A DNA stretch of 64,000 nt from Morinoia aosen (GCA_030386875.1 CM059562.1:60262201-60326200); one strand, 5' to 3'; positions 1 to 14,219 are shown, numbered from the stretch's first letter. The notes: generated from the sequence alone by a model not told the origin. Program-made: numbers and translations.

Positions 1-3000
1 TGTGATTATCTCAGATTGTATTGGATTTGGGACTCTTATAAAGTATAAACTTGTGAAGGTCTCTTATGCATAGCTGTAGAAGAATACAGAAGTTTCCTGA
101 ATCATGTCGAGGAACTCTGCTATATATACTGAATACTTGTAAAATAGAGAATTATCTATTGTGAGAATTTTATGTGATACTTGTGATCCAGAAAGTGATA
201 TATTTTGAAGCATGCACTGAATATTCATTAAAACATCTATACTGTTGAAGCAGGTCTACGCTCTCACTGATTATTCCTCTTAGTCAGCTGCAAAAATCCA
301 CTTCTTACGGAGACGTTTGAATCGATAACGATGGGCTAGGATAAAGAGAAGAATTTCTTTCTTTTTTAATTCATTTGCATAGTCACTGTTAATTATTTCA
401 GATTTTTATTTTCTCAGCCCTATCGAGGAGAGAGCGAAGTAGAAGCTCATTGAATAGCAGGGTTTTAATTATTATCATCTCATGTACCTGCTTCCCCCAT
501 TTTAGCGCGCGGATAAGATTAGATTAAGCGCCCGTGCGATAAAGATCAGAACTGCTTTTAGCAGGATCGCCTCGAATGGTGACAGAGCGCCACGTAACAC
601 AAACGATGGCTGAGCACTTCCTGAGCACTTCGTCACCAGCCTTATCAAGAGGAAATGTTAGCGGTGCACAAGCTACAGAAGTCGAGTTGGGAAATATCTT
701 TAGGCTCTAATTGGTTTTCATTTGTAATGTGAGAGTATAAATTGCATGAACACTAGTAGCGACCAGCACAAACGGATAACTAAAACTGTTTATGATGACT
801 TGAAAAGAGTGGTTGAATGATGAAGAATGGAGGGGTTGAACGACGAAGTGACGGAGTTAAGTTACCTTGAATCTATCGTTCATTGCTTATGGATTTTGCA
901 TATGTATAATATATATATTTTCATGTGTGCCCCACCTTATGTGACAATCTAAAATTACCATTCGCTGGAATCACAAAAGCTAAACAGTTTGAATTCAAGA
1001 AAAAAACGACTTTTGAACCTTTATCAAAATAAACATGAAAGGAACAAGAGCGAAGAAAGTATTCTTTTTGAATTCATAAAAAACTGAACGACGCACTGTC
1101 GCATTTTGTTTTTTTATTAAGCTTCTCATTGACCGTGTTTTTTTTCCTTAAAAAAGAGCATGTCCATGTTTCTCTGTCGCTCAAAATGAGGCTTAATCAC
1201 CCTCTGTGTTTTTAGCATTTTTGTGAAGCAACAGATGAGACTTTGTCCCTATAGCTTATCTGAAAAAAACTCAATGACTCTCTTTCATGGCTACCATGAA
1301 AAAGTGGGTAATGGATTTTCGTTCCTTGTCTTTTAGGTTAGGCTAAGAAAATATCTTTCCTATCGTTTCTAAAAAACTCATGAACACTTGTTTCTGGATT
1401 TTGAGGAAGTAATCGCTGGATCTGAAGCAGATGCGTTAAAGTGCTCAGACACCCTGACCATTTCCAGACCCACGAGCCACAACTGCACGAAATTTAAATC
1501 CGCCCCCAGCCTCTAAGGAGCTGTGCTGTCCCGGCCAAAAACTTCCCTCGCGTGCAGCCAATGCATTTAAATGTTCTTGGCATGCATTTGGATCCTGAAT
1601 ATCAAATTATGGAGCAGAGCATATAGCTCCACCCAGAACAAGCGCGGGCGGAATTAAGACGTAATGTGTGCAGTGTTGTGTAAGTTGGAAGCAGCGTGCT
1701 TGTTGGATTTTATTTCCCTAATTTTGGTCTCCGTTCTTACCCTCAAGCTTATGCACGGTTGTAGAATTTTCATTCTGGAGTATTTTGTACTCGCTTGATT
1801 TCGGAAAACTAAATTTTCTATCTGAAATCTCACGTGGCTACTTTTGTAGATGCTGCCAAAATATATTACGTTTAGCTTCAATGTGGGCTTCTTTGGATGT
1901 GCAATCTTTTTTACTCAATCAACCATAAGCCTAATCTCTCTTTGTTTCATTGAATTTCCTTAAACACTTTGACGGAGAAACCGATTTTTTCACTTTATAG
2001 AAACGCCAACGGATATTCAAACAACACATATATGTTCAAACATTTATTTTCCTTTCTTCCCTGCACATGTTCATAGCTCAGATACACAAGTAAACTTATA
2101 TGAATCGGAGAGATAATGTTACCTTGTTTTATTGCCTTAACTAGGATACGTCGCTAAGTATCAGAATGACTAACAAGATGAGAAATGCAGATGCAATCGG
2201 ATAGTAATTTTTTGATAGTAGTAATTCTTAATCGGATAGTAATTCCTTTCTTAAGGAAACAATGTATGTGACTAATTAATACTTAGTTTGTAAGAATCTA
2301 TTATAATATGAAATGCCTGCTTGATTGGGATCTACATCTCTCATACCAGTACTACAAAACCAGTACTAACACAACTACAAGAAGAGGCACCATCTGAAAA
2401 CTTCAAAAATATATACGACCGAGAATTATATTGTTTTCATTAGATATTGTGAGGGAATCAAAACTATGTAACATACTGTGAGGTGGGTAAGTGAACACCG
2501 TGGCTTCACTGCAAACATCTGTTTTGGAACTACCAGTTACTAATATTGATGTGTTGCTCCGTGTCCTCGTGTGCAGGTTTGAAAATAGGTAAAATTGAAG
2601 AGATTTAACAGATTTGCTCATCACATGTTAGTTGCTCAAGTGTTCAGAAGACATTTAAAGATTTTAACTCAAGTTTTGCATATTTAATTTATTGATTTAT
2701 TTAATATTAATTTAAAAGAGTTTAGAGGAAAAACTAAAGGAATTTTCGATATCGCACGTATACTCGTACCAATATTTACGTATTGATTGATGTCTTAAGC
2801 ATCTAAATAACGTAACACACTGTGAAGTGAATACTTGAATACCACTCATGAACTATTTTGAATTCATATCCTTGACTTGCCGTGTATTTGTGCTGCAATA
2901 TTTGCTTGGCATGTACATCAGAAAATTAATTTTTGGGAAATTTAAGAAGTGAAGCCTGTATCCAAGATACGGTTATCCCTCAATTCGGTTGTACAAGCCA

Positions 3001-3874
3001 TTGAAGGATAATTATTGAAGTTTTCTTACCCCAAAAAAGAAGGGTGGAAAGGTTTAGTGGATAAACTTGCATAGGAAATCCATTGTAAGTAGTCCACTAA
3101 AGCTTTTCACCCTTCATTATCGGATGAACTGAAGGGCACGGAAAATTCCCCTCGATTGAGAATAAGTATAACTGTGCGAATGGCAGTTAAGTTCAGGTGA
3201 TGGTGCCATTGTTTGGGGCTGTCCACGTGGCCCTCACATTTTCATTTTATTACTGGAAATATTTACTTGTGAAGATTGCCAAAAAATTTGCATACACTAA
3301 GCACATTCGTAATTTTTGTGTACTCTTATCTTAATGTAGGTGAGGCTTTTCAATCTTCAACATTTAAACTGATTTGTTATCAAAAAATGTGAGTGAAAAT
3401 ACCGCTTGTTTATGTTTGCAAAAAAGTTACAAGTAATATTTCATAAGTAAACAAAATGGCAAATGAGACTACCGGCACTCCGACCTTTTGCTTAACCTGT
3501 AGAGTTATTAATATCTCGAAGTACGACACATGAATATTTGTTAGAAATTGCCACTAAAATAAATTAAAATGAGATCGCAAATAGATTCCCACAGAAGTAT
3601 TTTTTTAAGCATCCTAACTTGAAATACATATAAATAAAATTTCCAATATGTGGAAGGGTTTTTACGTAAGAATTTGGAAAACTTCCTGGCATAATTTTTT
3701 GCAAAATTTGGGCTTGACATTTGAGCTCTCAGCTGCCATTTTTGAGTCACTCTGTAGCTATGATACAAGTATGTAATAAGTATTGATGTTATATTAACAT
3801 GCATCGTACAGTAAATGGTTAACATGCGTTGCTGCAAGATAACGTGCTATTTGTGATCAGTACCTCAATCAAAA
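1..3874. other. No gene seen; AT-rich intergenic or intronic DNA
   Basis: All frames are interrupted at short intervals and the few 70-100-codon ORFs have AT-driven composition, so I call no gene. Positions 490-680 are GC-richer and contain several GATA-like words (GATAA, TTATC) and a doubled TGAGCACTTC at about 618-638, which could be a regulatory block. A small direct repeat built on AATCGGATAGTAATT occurs twice at 2195-2245. Nothing else stands out. Confidence 0.6.
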
Positions 3875-4474
3875 ATGAAACGAACTCACTACAGTGAAAA
3901 CGAGACACTAGAAAACGAGCCTTTCAATTTCAGTTTTCTCCCTCACGTAGAAAAGTACGAATACTTGGTAGCGTGCAGACTAGTGTTGGAAGTGATAGTG
4001 CCATCGTGCGTGACCGTCTACATCGTCAGCGTCACACCAGCGCTGAACCAACGCATTTTCTTGTCATCGTTCAGTGGAGCTCACTTCTTGGTGGGCTGCT
4101 GGAGCCACGTCGGGGTATGGATTTTCTACAGGAGAAGGGGGGCTGCGTCTTGGAAGTATCACTTTGTGAGCGCCGCGAGCTGGCGGGATTTGCGCCACCC
4201 ATTCGAGTGGCTCGGACCGACGTACATTTGGATGAGCTTGTTCCACGTGCCGCTGCGGGTTCTGCTCTCCAGGCTCGCCAGCTCCTGCGACGGGATCACG
4301 TCGCTCTTACTCCACTTCGTCCTCATTGTCTCCGCCTTCGCTGAAATCTTCGTTATCCTCATCGCAGTGACCATTTTTTATAGAATTTGGGCTTCTCTAC
4401 AAAGAGGGAAGCAGACTGGAAATTCGTTGAGAAATGCCGGACCTCGGCTATATCACAGGATTCAATTGCCCTGA
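3875..4474 (+). CDS. Multi-pass membrane protein of unknown family, 199 residues
   Basis: I do not recognise the family. The ORF starts at an ATG in the context ATCAAAAATGA, close to the A-rich start context of insect genes, and ends with TGA. An AATAAA signal follows at 4489 and another at 4571. Between about 3970 and 4340 the DNA is much richer in G and C than its flanks, and third codon positions are strongly G/C-biased in this frame, as expected for real coding sequence. The protein has a polar, acidic N-terminus (residues 1-27), then hydrophobic stretches at about 28-52, 60-84, 113-132 and 139-170, giving probably four membrane spans. An arginine-rich turn (residues 85-88) and a basic C-terminal tail follow membrane segments. 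No signal peptide is evident. No splice sites are needed, but it could be one exon of a larger gene. A 123-codon ORF in another frame of the same GC-rich stretch is probably a shadow. Confidence 0.6.
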   Translation: MKRTHYSENETLENEPFNFSFLPHVEKYEYLVACRLVLEVIVPSCVTVYIVSVTPALNQRIFLSSFSGAHFLVGCWSHVGVWIFYRRRGAASWKYHFVSAASWRDLRHPFEWLGPTYIWMSLFHVPLRVLLSRLASSCDGITSLLLHFVLIVSAFAEIFVILIAVTIFYRIWASLQRGKQTGNSLRNAGPRLYHRIQLP

Positions 4475-4488
4475 ATCAACCTCATTGT

Positions 4489-4576
4489 AATAAAAAAGAG
4501 AAAGCAGTAATTTTCTCCTAGATCCAGGTTTTTGTCAGGTCTGTAAAGCGTTTGCGGGCGCTGTACGTCCAATAAA
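4489..4576 (+). terminator. Polyadenylation signals of the membrane-protein gene
   Basis: AATAAA occurs at 4489-4494, 15 nt after the stop codon, and again at 4571-4576. The second lies at a more usual distance and is followed by T- and G-rich sequence. Either could end the transcript of the 199-residue ORF. The assignment rests on motif and position only. Confidence 0.4.
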
Positions 4577-7500
4577 TGTTCTCAGTATGTAAGGAAGTGA
4601 GGTTATTTTTTCTTAAAAAAATTATACAAAATCAAGGGGATTACTTGCAATATTAACCTTTACATTTCAAATGCTGAGAAAAAAGTTTTTGATTACGCTG
4701 AGATTACGAGCAAGTTCCTTGGCATAATGCTTCTCATACACCACGTCGGTAGTATCTCTAAATACCTGTTGTAAATAAAATATTTTCTCATTTTTTCTGC
4801 GAGCTTCAATTTCCAATCCAGCTTTTTTCAAAGTGCATAAAGCTGAGGTATTGCGATGAAATTTAGCCTTATACAGTTAAAGTATCGGTTTTGCAGTGGA
4901 ATTTTTCTTAGGCTTGTTTTTGCATCATTTCTGTGAAATATCTAGAGAAAACTATTATTCATGAATTGAAATTATAAAAATGGGAAAAAAATAATTTTGA
5001 ATTGTATGCTTTTTACGGGTGTAATAAAAACTACTATGAGGAAGGATCTGCTTGGCTGACTTCTTGGCCTAGTCAGAGAAACTCAGTGAATGGCTCAATT
5101 TGGTCTGAAACAGATGTACATGAACCGTAGAACAATGCATACGTATTAAAAAGTGAATTAAAATAAAAATCTGGAGTTCACGTAACTTGCTGTTCCGTAG
5201 TATTTTCAGGTTGACTGATTCACGGCAAAAAACAAATCCTACGATAGTAGGCGAATAAAGGTGGATATTTTTATACTCTTTAAATGGAAAATAGTGCATG
5301 CGGCTTGTTATAAACGACGAGATTTGATAATTTCCATAAATAAATCTTCCAGGTGCTGATAACAAATAATTATATTCATCCTAATAATACGCGCGATTAA
5401 AATATTCTCGAACTTGTGAAATGGTCCGCATTCAACTCCCATTACAGATACGGGTATTTAAGCATCCATAAGAACGTGATAGAAAGACGGACGAACCAAG
5501 GAAGCAAGCAAGTAAGCTAGTAGCCAACAACTGTGTGTTTTTATCATTCAGTGGGTTTTAAAAAATCATTATACTCATCTGCTATGCTCGTGTACCAAGC
5601 ATCTTTTTATATTCATTCTATGAAAATATTCAACAAGCTACTCTCAAGATTTGAATAATAATATTCAGGCCTCTGCTTTACAAATAATAAACGCTTATAA
5701 CTCTTTTCAACACTTCTAGAGTTTTATGAACGGCAAAATGAGTGTGATTTGGTAAACTTTCCATAAATCTTCGACCCACAGATCCCTATTACGTTGCGTC
5801 TAAAAATATCTTCCCAATGAGAGGGTCAATAAGATCAGATGCAATTTTCAAAAAGGTAGTATTACTGCTATAAACACTCGCATGGCTTATGAAAAAAAGT
5901 AAATGCAGGTAATCGATAGAGAATCTGTGGCATTTTCCAATTACATGAACTTTGATGACCCAAAAAATTACGAAATTCGTTTCGAAGCTCGGCATATGAT
6001 GCAAGTCACGGTTTTTCAGTCAAAATATACAAGGGAGCTTGTTCCTAAATTAAGTGATCTGTAGGTTCATCGAGGTTCATAACTTTGAAGTTTGAATTCA
6101 AAAAACATGCTAATGAAGATTTGATTTTATGATTTCTAGTTTTATTGTTGGAACATATAATTTCAACTTCAAAAAGAGAGCTCTGAAGCTGAACCCATTG
6201 GCTAAACAAGCAGCAGTGCATCGAAGACTTTCTTTTCTTATGTCTTTCTTAGTTTTACGCTGCTCGAGTTTCTTCGAATCTCCAAGTGTCGATTGCTTGT
6301 ACTGAAGAAAAATGGACTTCGTCTCTACCCGTAACCATTGATCGAGGAGACTTGGGTCCAGACTGGGAGTAGAAGAAAAATAAGACGTCGAAAAAAACAT
6401 AGTAGAGTGGTTTAAAGCCATGGTTTTACGAATGGGTTCTGATTTCGGAGGGTTAATCTTAGATTATTAAAATTCACAATCTACGACTTGTAAACTTAAT
6501 CGTTCCCACTGATTTTACTAACACAACGAGTGAAATTCAACCCCACTTCTAGTTATATTATGTAAATAATTCAGCATTTTTCCCATTGCAGATAATTCAG
6601 GTAAAAAACACATGGAGGAATTCGATGTCCCTGGTCTTACTTATCATGTAAATACCACTCATTGTATTCTACAAACGGTCTGCAACAGATGCTCAGTAAC
6701 TGTTGGTGAGATATTTCCCATTGTTCCTTCACCAAAGATTTTGAAATGTTTCTCAGAAAATAATGAGCTATTTTCACCTATACCGTTGCAAGTATGATTA
6801 TCACCGTATTTCAGAGTTAAAAATTAATACCAAAAAAATTACTCAATTGGTTACGGTTGTATTAAATAATGAAAGCACATTCCGTTAATTATTCATTGAG
6901 TTTATCGTCATTGCACGATGTTTGTTCTGAATAACATTGAGTTGACAAAAACTTCATCTCCTCAAGTGAGTGCTCTAACGAGAATAGCAAGTGCTGATGT
7001 GTTGCAGCAAAATTCCCGATGGTTCTAATATTAGGGGTTCTTTTCGAATGAGCCGCTGCACAATTTAAACATAGGTCAAATGAATGGTTGAAATTTTTGA
7101 ACAAGTTTTGGCGCTCGTAAATGACGGATCAATTCACACAATTTCAGATCCTCCGAAGCAGTTTGAGCTTCTGAGAATAGCGCTCAGAAGAAAAAAATTC
7201 CCCACGTAAATTCATTGTGCATTTTAAAGCACCCACAAATATGTGTTTTTTTTAGTGTTCTTCATTAGTTATAATAGAGGGGAAATGGTGATAAAAGAGT
7301 ATGATATCGAAGTGGATACGAATAGACGTAAAGGAATTTGAGGTATTCTAAAATTATTTGAATTTAAGTAGCAATAAAGTTACGAAATGGGTTCTGAAGC
7401 ACGGCTAATTTGGAAAAATATAATAGTCTAAATGAAGTGAAATTAACAATTTAAAAAAATTTAAATTCCAACTATGAAGAGTTTAGCTTGCAGAGGCACC

Positions 7501-10323
7501 TATACTCGTGTGACTCTTATCAGTGGAATAACGTTGCGTGTTCAGGACATCGCGTGCAAGTTTACATCGCGCATCTCGTAAGCTGTCATTCCAAGATCGC
7601 ACTCGTCATGAACTTCCAAATAGCAATTACGGAAGCAGGTGCGTGCTCAGACTGCAGTATTAAATAACTCACAAATTTCCATCAAGAGCAGCAATATTGT
7701 GCCGAGCTGAGACGCTCAAGTCAAGTTTTCGTTTTCCAACACTACGCACACTACCATGGATCACAGTTGCGTGATCTGCGTTGGCTTGCTATAGCTCATG
7801 GAAGAGTTGCTCGAGCTCATGAAATTTATGACCTCGATCATGATTCTGATTATACCCTGGGTAATCTTGGCGAGCTAAATGTCAGATTATATTTTATTTT
7901 ACCAGTCCAGTGAACATTAGACAAGTTTGTGCTGCACGCGAGAGCGTGCCTCGTCATGCACGCAGAAAGTAATGGGAAAACGTGTCAAAATTTGTCAGTA
8001 ATGGCTAAATTATTTGGAGGCCAAATCTTGTAGGAGTGTCAAACAGTTCTTCAAAATGGTTAATTTTCTTAAAAAATTGAATATACATACATCTCATTTC
8101 GAATGGTCAGCATTTTAGCCGATGCAAGCGATTAGCTGATGAGCAATAGTCTAATTGTGATGTATTTTAGATAAAATTTAGAAAAGTACCGTGTGTGATC
8201 AATGCTTGCATGCAAGTCTCATACAAGTCTCTCACACGGAAGCATCCAGGACATAGCAACAGCTCCCTCAAGTGCTTCAAAAAGTTCGTAATAAAAAAGA
8301 TAATTGACGGGGGCGAAACCTTTGTGCCTTTCAGTGCCTAATTATTATCATTGTCGCTATAATGCATGGAGCTTAGCGTCGAAACCTTTAGTGCTTCTCA
8401 ATTGAGACTATTATGAAGGAAAACCCGAATATTTATTGTAAACACTAAAATTTCATGGGAAAAGAATCTACTAACAACTTTGAGTATGTTACTTGAAACT
8501 TTCTTATGGAGTAACTTTATAATCACTTTATCAGAACACAATGTAACTTAACACTTACTTTAAATATCTGAATGAATGAATAAGTTTGTGTTTCTCTTTT
8601 TAATAGGAATCACAAATTCGCTAATTGCGATGAAAGTGAATTAGGTGTGTCATTTTCATCAGGTATTTTGTAAAAGTAATCAATAAACATTTCTACGAGT
8701 AAGAACCTTCATAAATTATAATTCAATAATTGAATTAGTAATACTATTTTCCGATATAATTTGAGTTGTATTTTCTGGTTCCATCTCGAGAGGCAATCCA
8801 ATCCTCAGTTAAACAAATGGGCAAACAAAATAAGTGAGGAAAATGAAAATGTGTTTTGCAGCTTATCTCCGAAATTGTTTAAATGGAACTCAAATCATTC
8901 TAATTTAATCGTACGAGTCGCTTGATATACTAGTTATTCTTTTTTTGCTCCTTTGAGACAGTAGGTAGTAAATTAGAAAGCAAATAATCTGGAATGAGTA
9001 CAGACATTTTGTTGTAGGTTTTGAAAATTAAAAAATAATTGCATTCACAAAAAAAACACTCTTTTAAAATAATGTTGGTACCCGGGAAGAACAGATACAT
9101 ATAGAGGCACAAACCTGCAAACTTTACGTGAAGCTCGAGAAGTCCGTATAGTTATCCCAGTCATTCTCACGTCCGCTGTGCTCACCATAACAGGAGACCA
9201 TGTGGAGATACCCAACAATACTGAGCTTACAATCTCAAAATCACGATGGAGCCAAAGTTGAAACACGGAGCTTTTCTGGTCATAAATCATTACGTTTGAG
9301 AAATTTTTTCAAGCAAAATTTAACCATAAAGAGCACTTATCATGCTGACAAAGAATTTATCTTACTCTCGTATTTTGACATTATTGTCTTACTTATTGTA
9401 TAACGCATAAAAAACGCAGATAAAAAATTACTGCAACCCTGGAATCACAACGGATATACACATTTTAATCCCTTCTTATCCGTCTTTTTTTCTGACAAGG
9501 TGGTTTACCATGGTCTTGCCTCTTGCATACGAGACACATCTATCTTCTACCAATATTTTTCAAGCAGATACTCATGTTCGTCAGTTATGTGAGCTACTCT
9601 TTCTCAAATCACTTAAAACTCTGCTGCGCACTTCAACATTAATAGTTCAAATGCCAAAAAGTCACCTATTCCTGCAATATCCCCTTCAAGGCCATGGAGA
9701 GACTGCGAGTTTTATGGTTATACATTTTGCTGCCACCGATAAGCCTCTGTAAGAGTCCCTAATCTTAACGGAATGATTTAATAAAATTCCACCGCTCAAA
9801 ATTGTCCGTATTTCGACATCAGGCAGTTCCTAGGCTCGTGTTCTTTTGGCTCGTATGAACATTGCAGTGCAGGTCGTTTGCTCGCTGCTTTTTGGGCTTT
9901 AAAAGAGTCTCGTTACAGTTGGCCTCAGAAGTGTAGTGCAAAAACACAGCAGTGTGGTTAGGAATCTGCATGGACACCTGCATCTTACATTTAATACTGA
10001 AATCGAGTTAAAAAAATTGTTTAATCAAAAGTTGGTGTCATATAATTGTTTTGCGATCTGCATACTAGATTTACAGTCCATAATGTCTGAAATTTTACTT
10101 TGTATCTGATAATAAATTAGTTTTTTGTGTTGTAATAATCAATTTTTGTTCATTATAAGACGTCATTAACACGCTTCCTGCGATGGCTCAAACTGATGCT
10201 CAATATTCAATTCAATTTTAAAATCAGTTATTTTAAGCAATTTTGAAAATAGTAAATATTACGTGGATCGTGGCTTCCTTTTTCTTTCATTAAGTATTTA
10301 TAAAAATTGAGTTAGTGGCTGAA

Positions 10324-10358
10324 GGTCGGTCAGTGGCGTCATGAAAATCCCCTGTGAC
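10324..10358 (+). repeat. Short dispersed repeat, copy 1 (partner at 24831)
   Basis: A roughly 35-bp segment beginning GGTCGGTCA and containing ATGAAAATC is repeated at 24831-24866 with about six differences. The similarity fades on both sides. It could be the conserved core of an old SINE or MITE; the family is unknown. Confidence 0.4.
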
Positions 10359-11860
10359 TAAAGTTGGGTCCTTTCGCAGGAAATGTGTTAAAATCCCACT
10401 TTGTTTAAAGTACAATTGAAACATGTGAAGTCACAATCAGTTCCCCAGCAAAACGCTCGTTGGCGCGTATTCCACTAATTGAATGTTAAGAAGAATCAGA
10501 TGGCTGAAAATTACAAAAAATTTCAGTGAGGAAATATTTGATCAAATATGATACATGCCTCTAAGCCAACACGTTTTGAATGCGTAGTTTATGCGCTAGT
10601 AGATACTTGGACTTACACAATGGCCTGCACGTGTTTGTTTCAATTTGGCCGAGCACCGATGAGTGCTAGATAAGCATACTTCAACGGCCGTGCTTCACTG
10701 AAAACTTCCCGATGTATTCGAAATGCGCATAGCGTGAGAACACGTGAGCTGATGATTAATAAGGCAAAGATAACAATAATTTGAAGAGAATTATTGCAAA
10801 ATATTTTTTAAGTAAATTCTTTAAATGAAATCACCGCTTACACACGTAAATTGTCGACAAACTTTGTTGAAGCGTCACTCAGCAGCAGATAACAGGATTA
10901 AGATTTTGGATGTGCGAAATTCCAGCACTCGGAAATTAGGACTTTCACCGAGGAAACTCGATACATCATTCACTTTTCAATTGATTCGAGCTGCCACTCT
11001 GGTGGAATGTGGCCAGCAACAACATGTTTGGAGGAGGCTCGAGGAGATGGATACGGAATTGAGTTGAGAAGTAATGCCTCACGCACACAGCGCTTGTCAG
11101 GATCTTGATGGTGCTGCTGTCTTTTCACGGGGGAAAAGAGGATATAAAGGAGATTGGGGAGACTGAATTCGTGCGTCAGAAATGAATCATGAGACTGGCA
11201 GTTCTAGAGGAGTATTTGCAATGCTTCATGTTTGGTTCTGATGAAGAAGTTTTACGGGTGGATTGTATACGATGAGCTGTAAAAAGTGCCTAAGTAGTCA
11301 AATACGTATTACTCGGTATGTACGTATGTACAAAAGAAAGACTGTTACTCACTGTACGAAACAATCGTAAAGTGAACATAATTAAAGAGAATATGATTCG
11401 AAAAATATGATAACTAGGGTATTCATTTTTGAAAATATTCCTAAATGAACAGTGGTCAATGGTTGTAGAAAAAAAGGGAGGGCTTAAATGAAAATATGTT
11501 TCATTATCGTAAATAATATGTTTTTGCTAATTCGTGTTACTGACTGATTTTTCATCCCATTATATAAATAAGTTTTTATGCAGAGGCGTTTAACGGCCAA
11601 CTGAACAGTGAAAAAAATTACATTTATGAATGACTGTGACAAAACTACTCATGAGAACAAAAAACTACTCATGCGCTGTAAAATTAGATAGAGGGACAAT
11701 CAAATTTCCGCTAAGATGAGATGAGGGTTCAATGATAACTCCTTAGGGAGTGATCAGTATTTCAAAACCTGCACACTACTTTATGGCCTATATTGTATAA
11801 GATCATACGAAAGCTCAGAGACACGCTACATTTGGTTTGGGTTTCTGCATCCATGTGGTT

Positions 11861-11887
11861 CGTTAATCTATGTCAAATAGATTAACG
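11861..11887. repeat. Perfect 10-bp inverted repeat (hairpin)
   Basis: CGTTAATCTA at 11861-11870 is the exact reverse complement of 11878-11887, separated by the 7-nt loop TGTCAAA. It has no neighbouring gene and no T-run, so no role is assigned. Confidence 0.5.
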
Positions 11888-14219
11888 AGATGTAGTTTCA
11901 CTGATGACATTCATTAGATGATTTATTAGTGGTATACTGTTCGTATTTGGAATTAATTATCCTTTTTTATCGGTAAAGATCGCTGTCCTAAATATGTCTT
12001 CAACACCTTAATAAGCTCATTATGTGAACTTTACTCTAGCGTTTAAGATGTGCACTTTAGTTTGGATTTTCAACGTTTTTCGCACATACTAAGCAAATTT
12101 ATTTAACATCTGCGTTTCAAGACCTCACACAGTATATTCACGCAATGAGCCTCGAAGCATAAACAGTTAAAACCACATGATGCTTTTTTTTATGGTATTA
12201 ATGCTCCGTGTAGCACCGAACACAACTTAAAGTTTTTAAACGTAAGCATAAATTTTCACGCACACATTTCCATGACTTTAGATCTGCGTACAAAAGTGAA
12301 GAACTATCTTTAAAATATTACTGATGAAGCAATAGCAGTAAGAAACTAAGTCAGGGTGAAATATTTTGTGCAAGTGATGCACTCGCGACTGCTGTCTTTG
12401 ATAGTTATTAAGTTCCAATTTCTTGAATGGCTGAAATACCGCAAATTGCAATCGTGCGTTTATTTGATTACATTCCGCAGGTGACACTTGGACACTTGAC
12501 TGCGTAAGAACCTTCTTAGGACTGCATCCACAACAGTGGGTAAATCAGATATGAATTGTCCGCGTATTCGGTTGCTGTCTTCATGATGATTGCTTCGGAT
12601 TACTCAAAATCTAAGTTATTCACCGTTGATTTTCGCTTTCTCGTCTGCCAGCTGATTTACCTTTTATCCTCAACTGAATGCCATGTCAATTATAATAGAA
12701 TCTGTTTGTTAATGTTAATGATTAAAATGCAATAAAAAAATGGGCACTCAAGCGATTAAAAGGCGGCAGCTATGTACAATAGAATTTTTAAAATTGTAAC
12801 TTTCAAGATGCTCAAAATAAGTCTGAATTCGTAATAGACGAAATGAAAATAGGATTCGAGAAAAAAATTTGCGCATAAATGTTTACTTTTTTAATATCCT
12901 TCGATGTTTTAATTATTATCACTTTTCGAGATGAAAAATGTTTCCTAGTGTTTTACTCCTCTCCGAAATTTTTTTTTTGAATGCCGGAAATGAATGGGTA
13001 AATTTGTTAAATTTCTAATGCAAATTTGATAGATGAATATGGAAATTTACATAGATCACGTCCTCAGTTCAGCCATCCTGATCCTTATCTACTATTCAGT
13101 CGGGAAGCAAAGAAATGAAATTTAAGCTAAATATCACGTAGCTCCGAAAGATATGCTTCATACGGGACCAAATTTTGCAAGAAAGGAAGAGTGACGTATA
13201 GGAACACACTTGGTCAATTATATCTTATTGACGTTTGTGGTAATCAACTAAAGAAGAATTGATTAATTCATTGGAAAATACTGATGCATTTCCTCCTTCA
13301 CGAACTCAGATCTTCTCTCATTCGAAAAATTGTGTCTGAACGCTGTAAGGTAAAGTCAGGGCGAAACTTGCTGCACACACCACAAGTAGGACGAGTGAGG
13401 CGGTGCAGTGTCACGTTATGTTGACGTGAAGCGTGGGTTTCGATACCAAGTCCTGATCTGATCGCTGCTGAAAACGTACAGAAGATGATCAGAGATCTCC
13501 ACCCAGTCGCAAAACCTAAAATTAGTTGAAGTTGTGTTAAATCTGAGGATAAAATAGTAACACTAATTCATTGCCCAGCAGACGTTGACCGCATCTTGAC
13601 TGAAACGCACCAAAAAATCACTTGAAGAAGGTAAATCAAGAAATTTTGTGTTTTCCATCCGTCGCTGTTAGTGTGCTTGCCTATTCAAGTCAGTTTTCAA
13701 CGCAGTATGTTCTGAGATGCAATATTTATTTTCCTTCACTTTGTATGTATTCACTGAGACTTTCTTAAAGCATTAACTTTCAAGTATTCTCTCTGTTTCT
13801 AGACAAATCGAGCGTTCTTTCAATTTAATTTTTTTTAACGATTAATTCAATAAGTTCTTCAAATTTCTAACGTCGTAATTGTTGCCGGATGCACTTTAAA
13901 CTAGAATCATTAGTAATACAAAGAGAAGCCTCTTAATGATACCCATAATCTGCGAAAGATGTCTGCAAATTGACTCGCTACCTTGAAGCACACGCCACGT
14001 TGAGAATATATAGAGACAGTGGCACTAAGTGCTGGGTGTTGAGATATGAAAGTGAATCTATAGTTGCTTTTTATTTTCTCAACTGGCTATGATGTAACAT
14101 TTGGCAATCGGCTCGTCTAAATACAAACGAAAACAAACCCATAAAAAGTGAATTATCCTAAAATACAAAGTTGGGTTGAGGACCATATACCATCCGTTAA
14201 AAACTTGTAATTTTGTTTT

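Larger units (their letters stand above)
4475..14219. other. No supportable gene; AT-rich DNA
   Basis: Stops are dense in all frames and the ORFs of 60-100 codons do not resemble known proteins. A GC-richer stretch on the minus strand at 9225-9128 is bounded by AG and GT and would read as a roughly 30-residue open exon, but has no partner exon. A short direct repeat (AAAAACTACTCATG twice) sits at about 11640-11674. A perfect hairpin at 11861-11887 is listed separately. The ORF at 10825-11067 (80 codons, plus strand) has no recognisable domain. Confidence 0.55.

Noticed and set aside
3973-4344. A 123-codon ORF overlapping the membrane-protein gene
   Set aside because: It is a shadow in another frame of the same GC-rich stretch. 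The 199-codon frame has better start context, hydrophobic segments and third-position GC bias.
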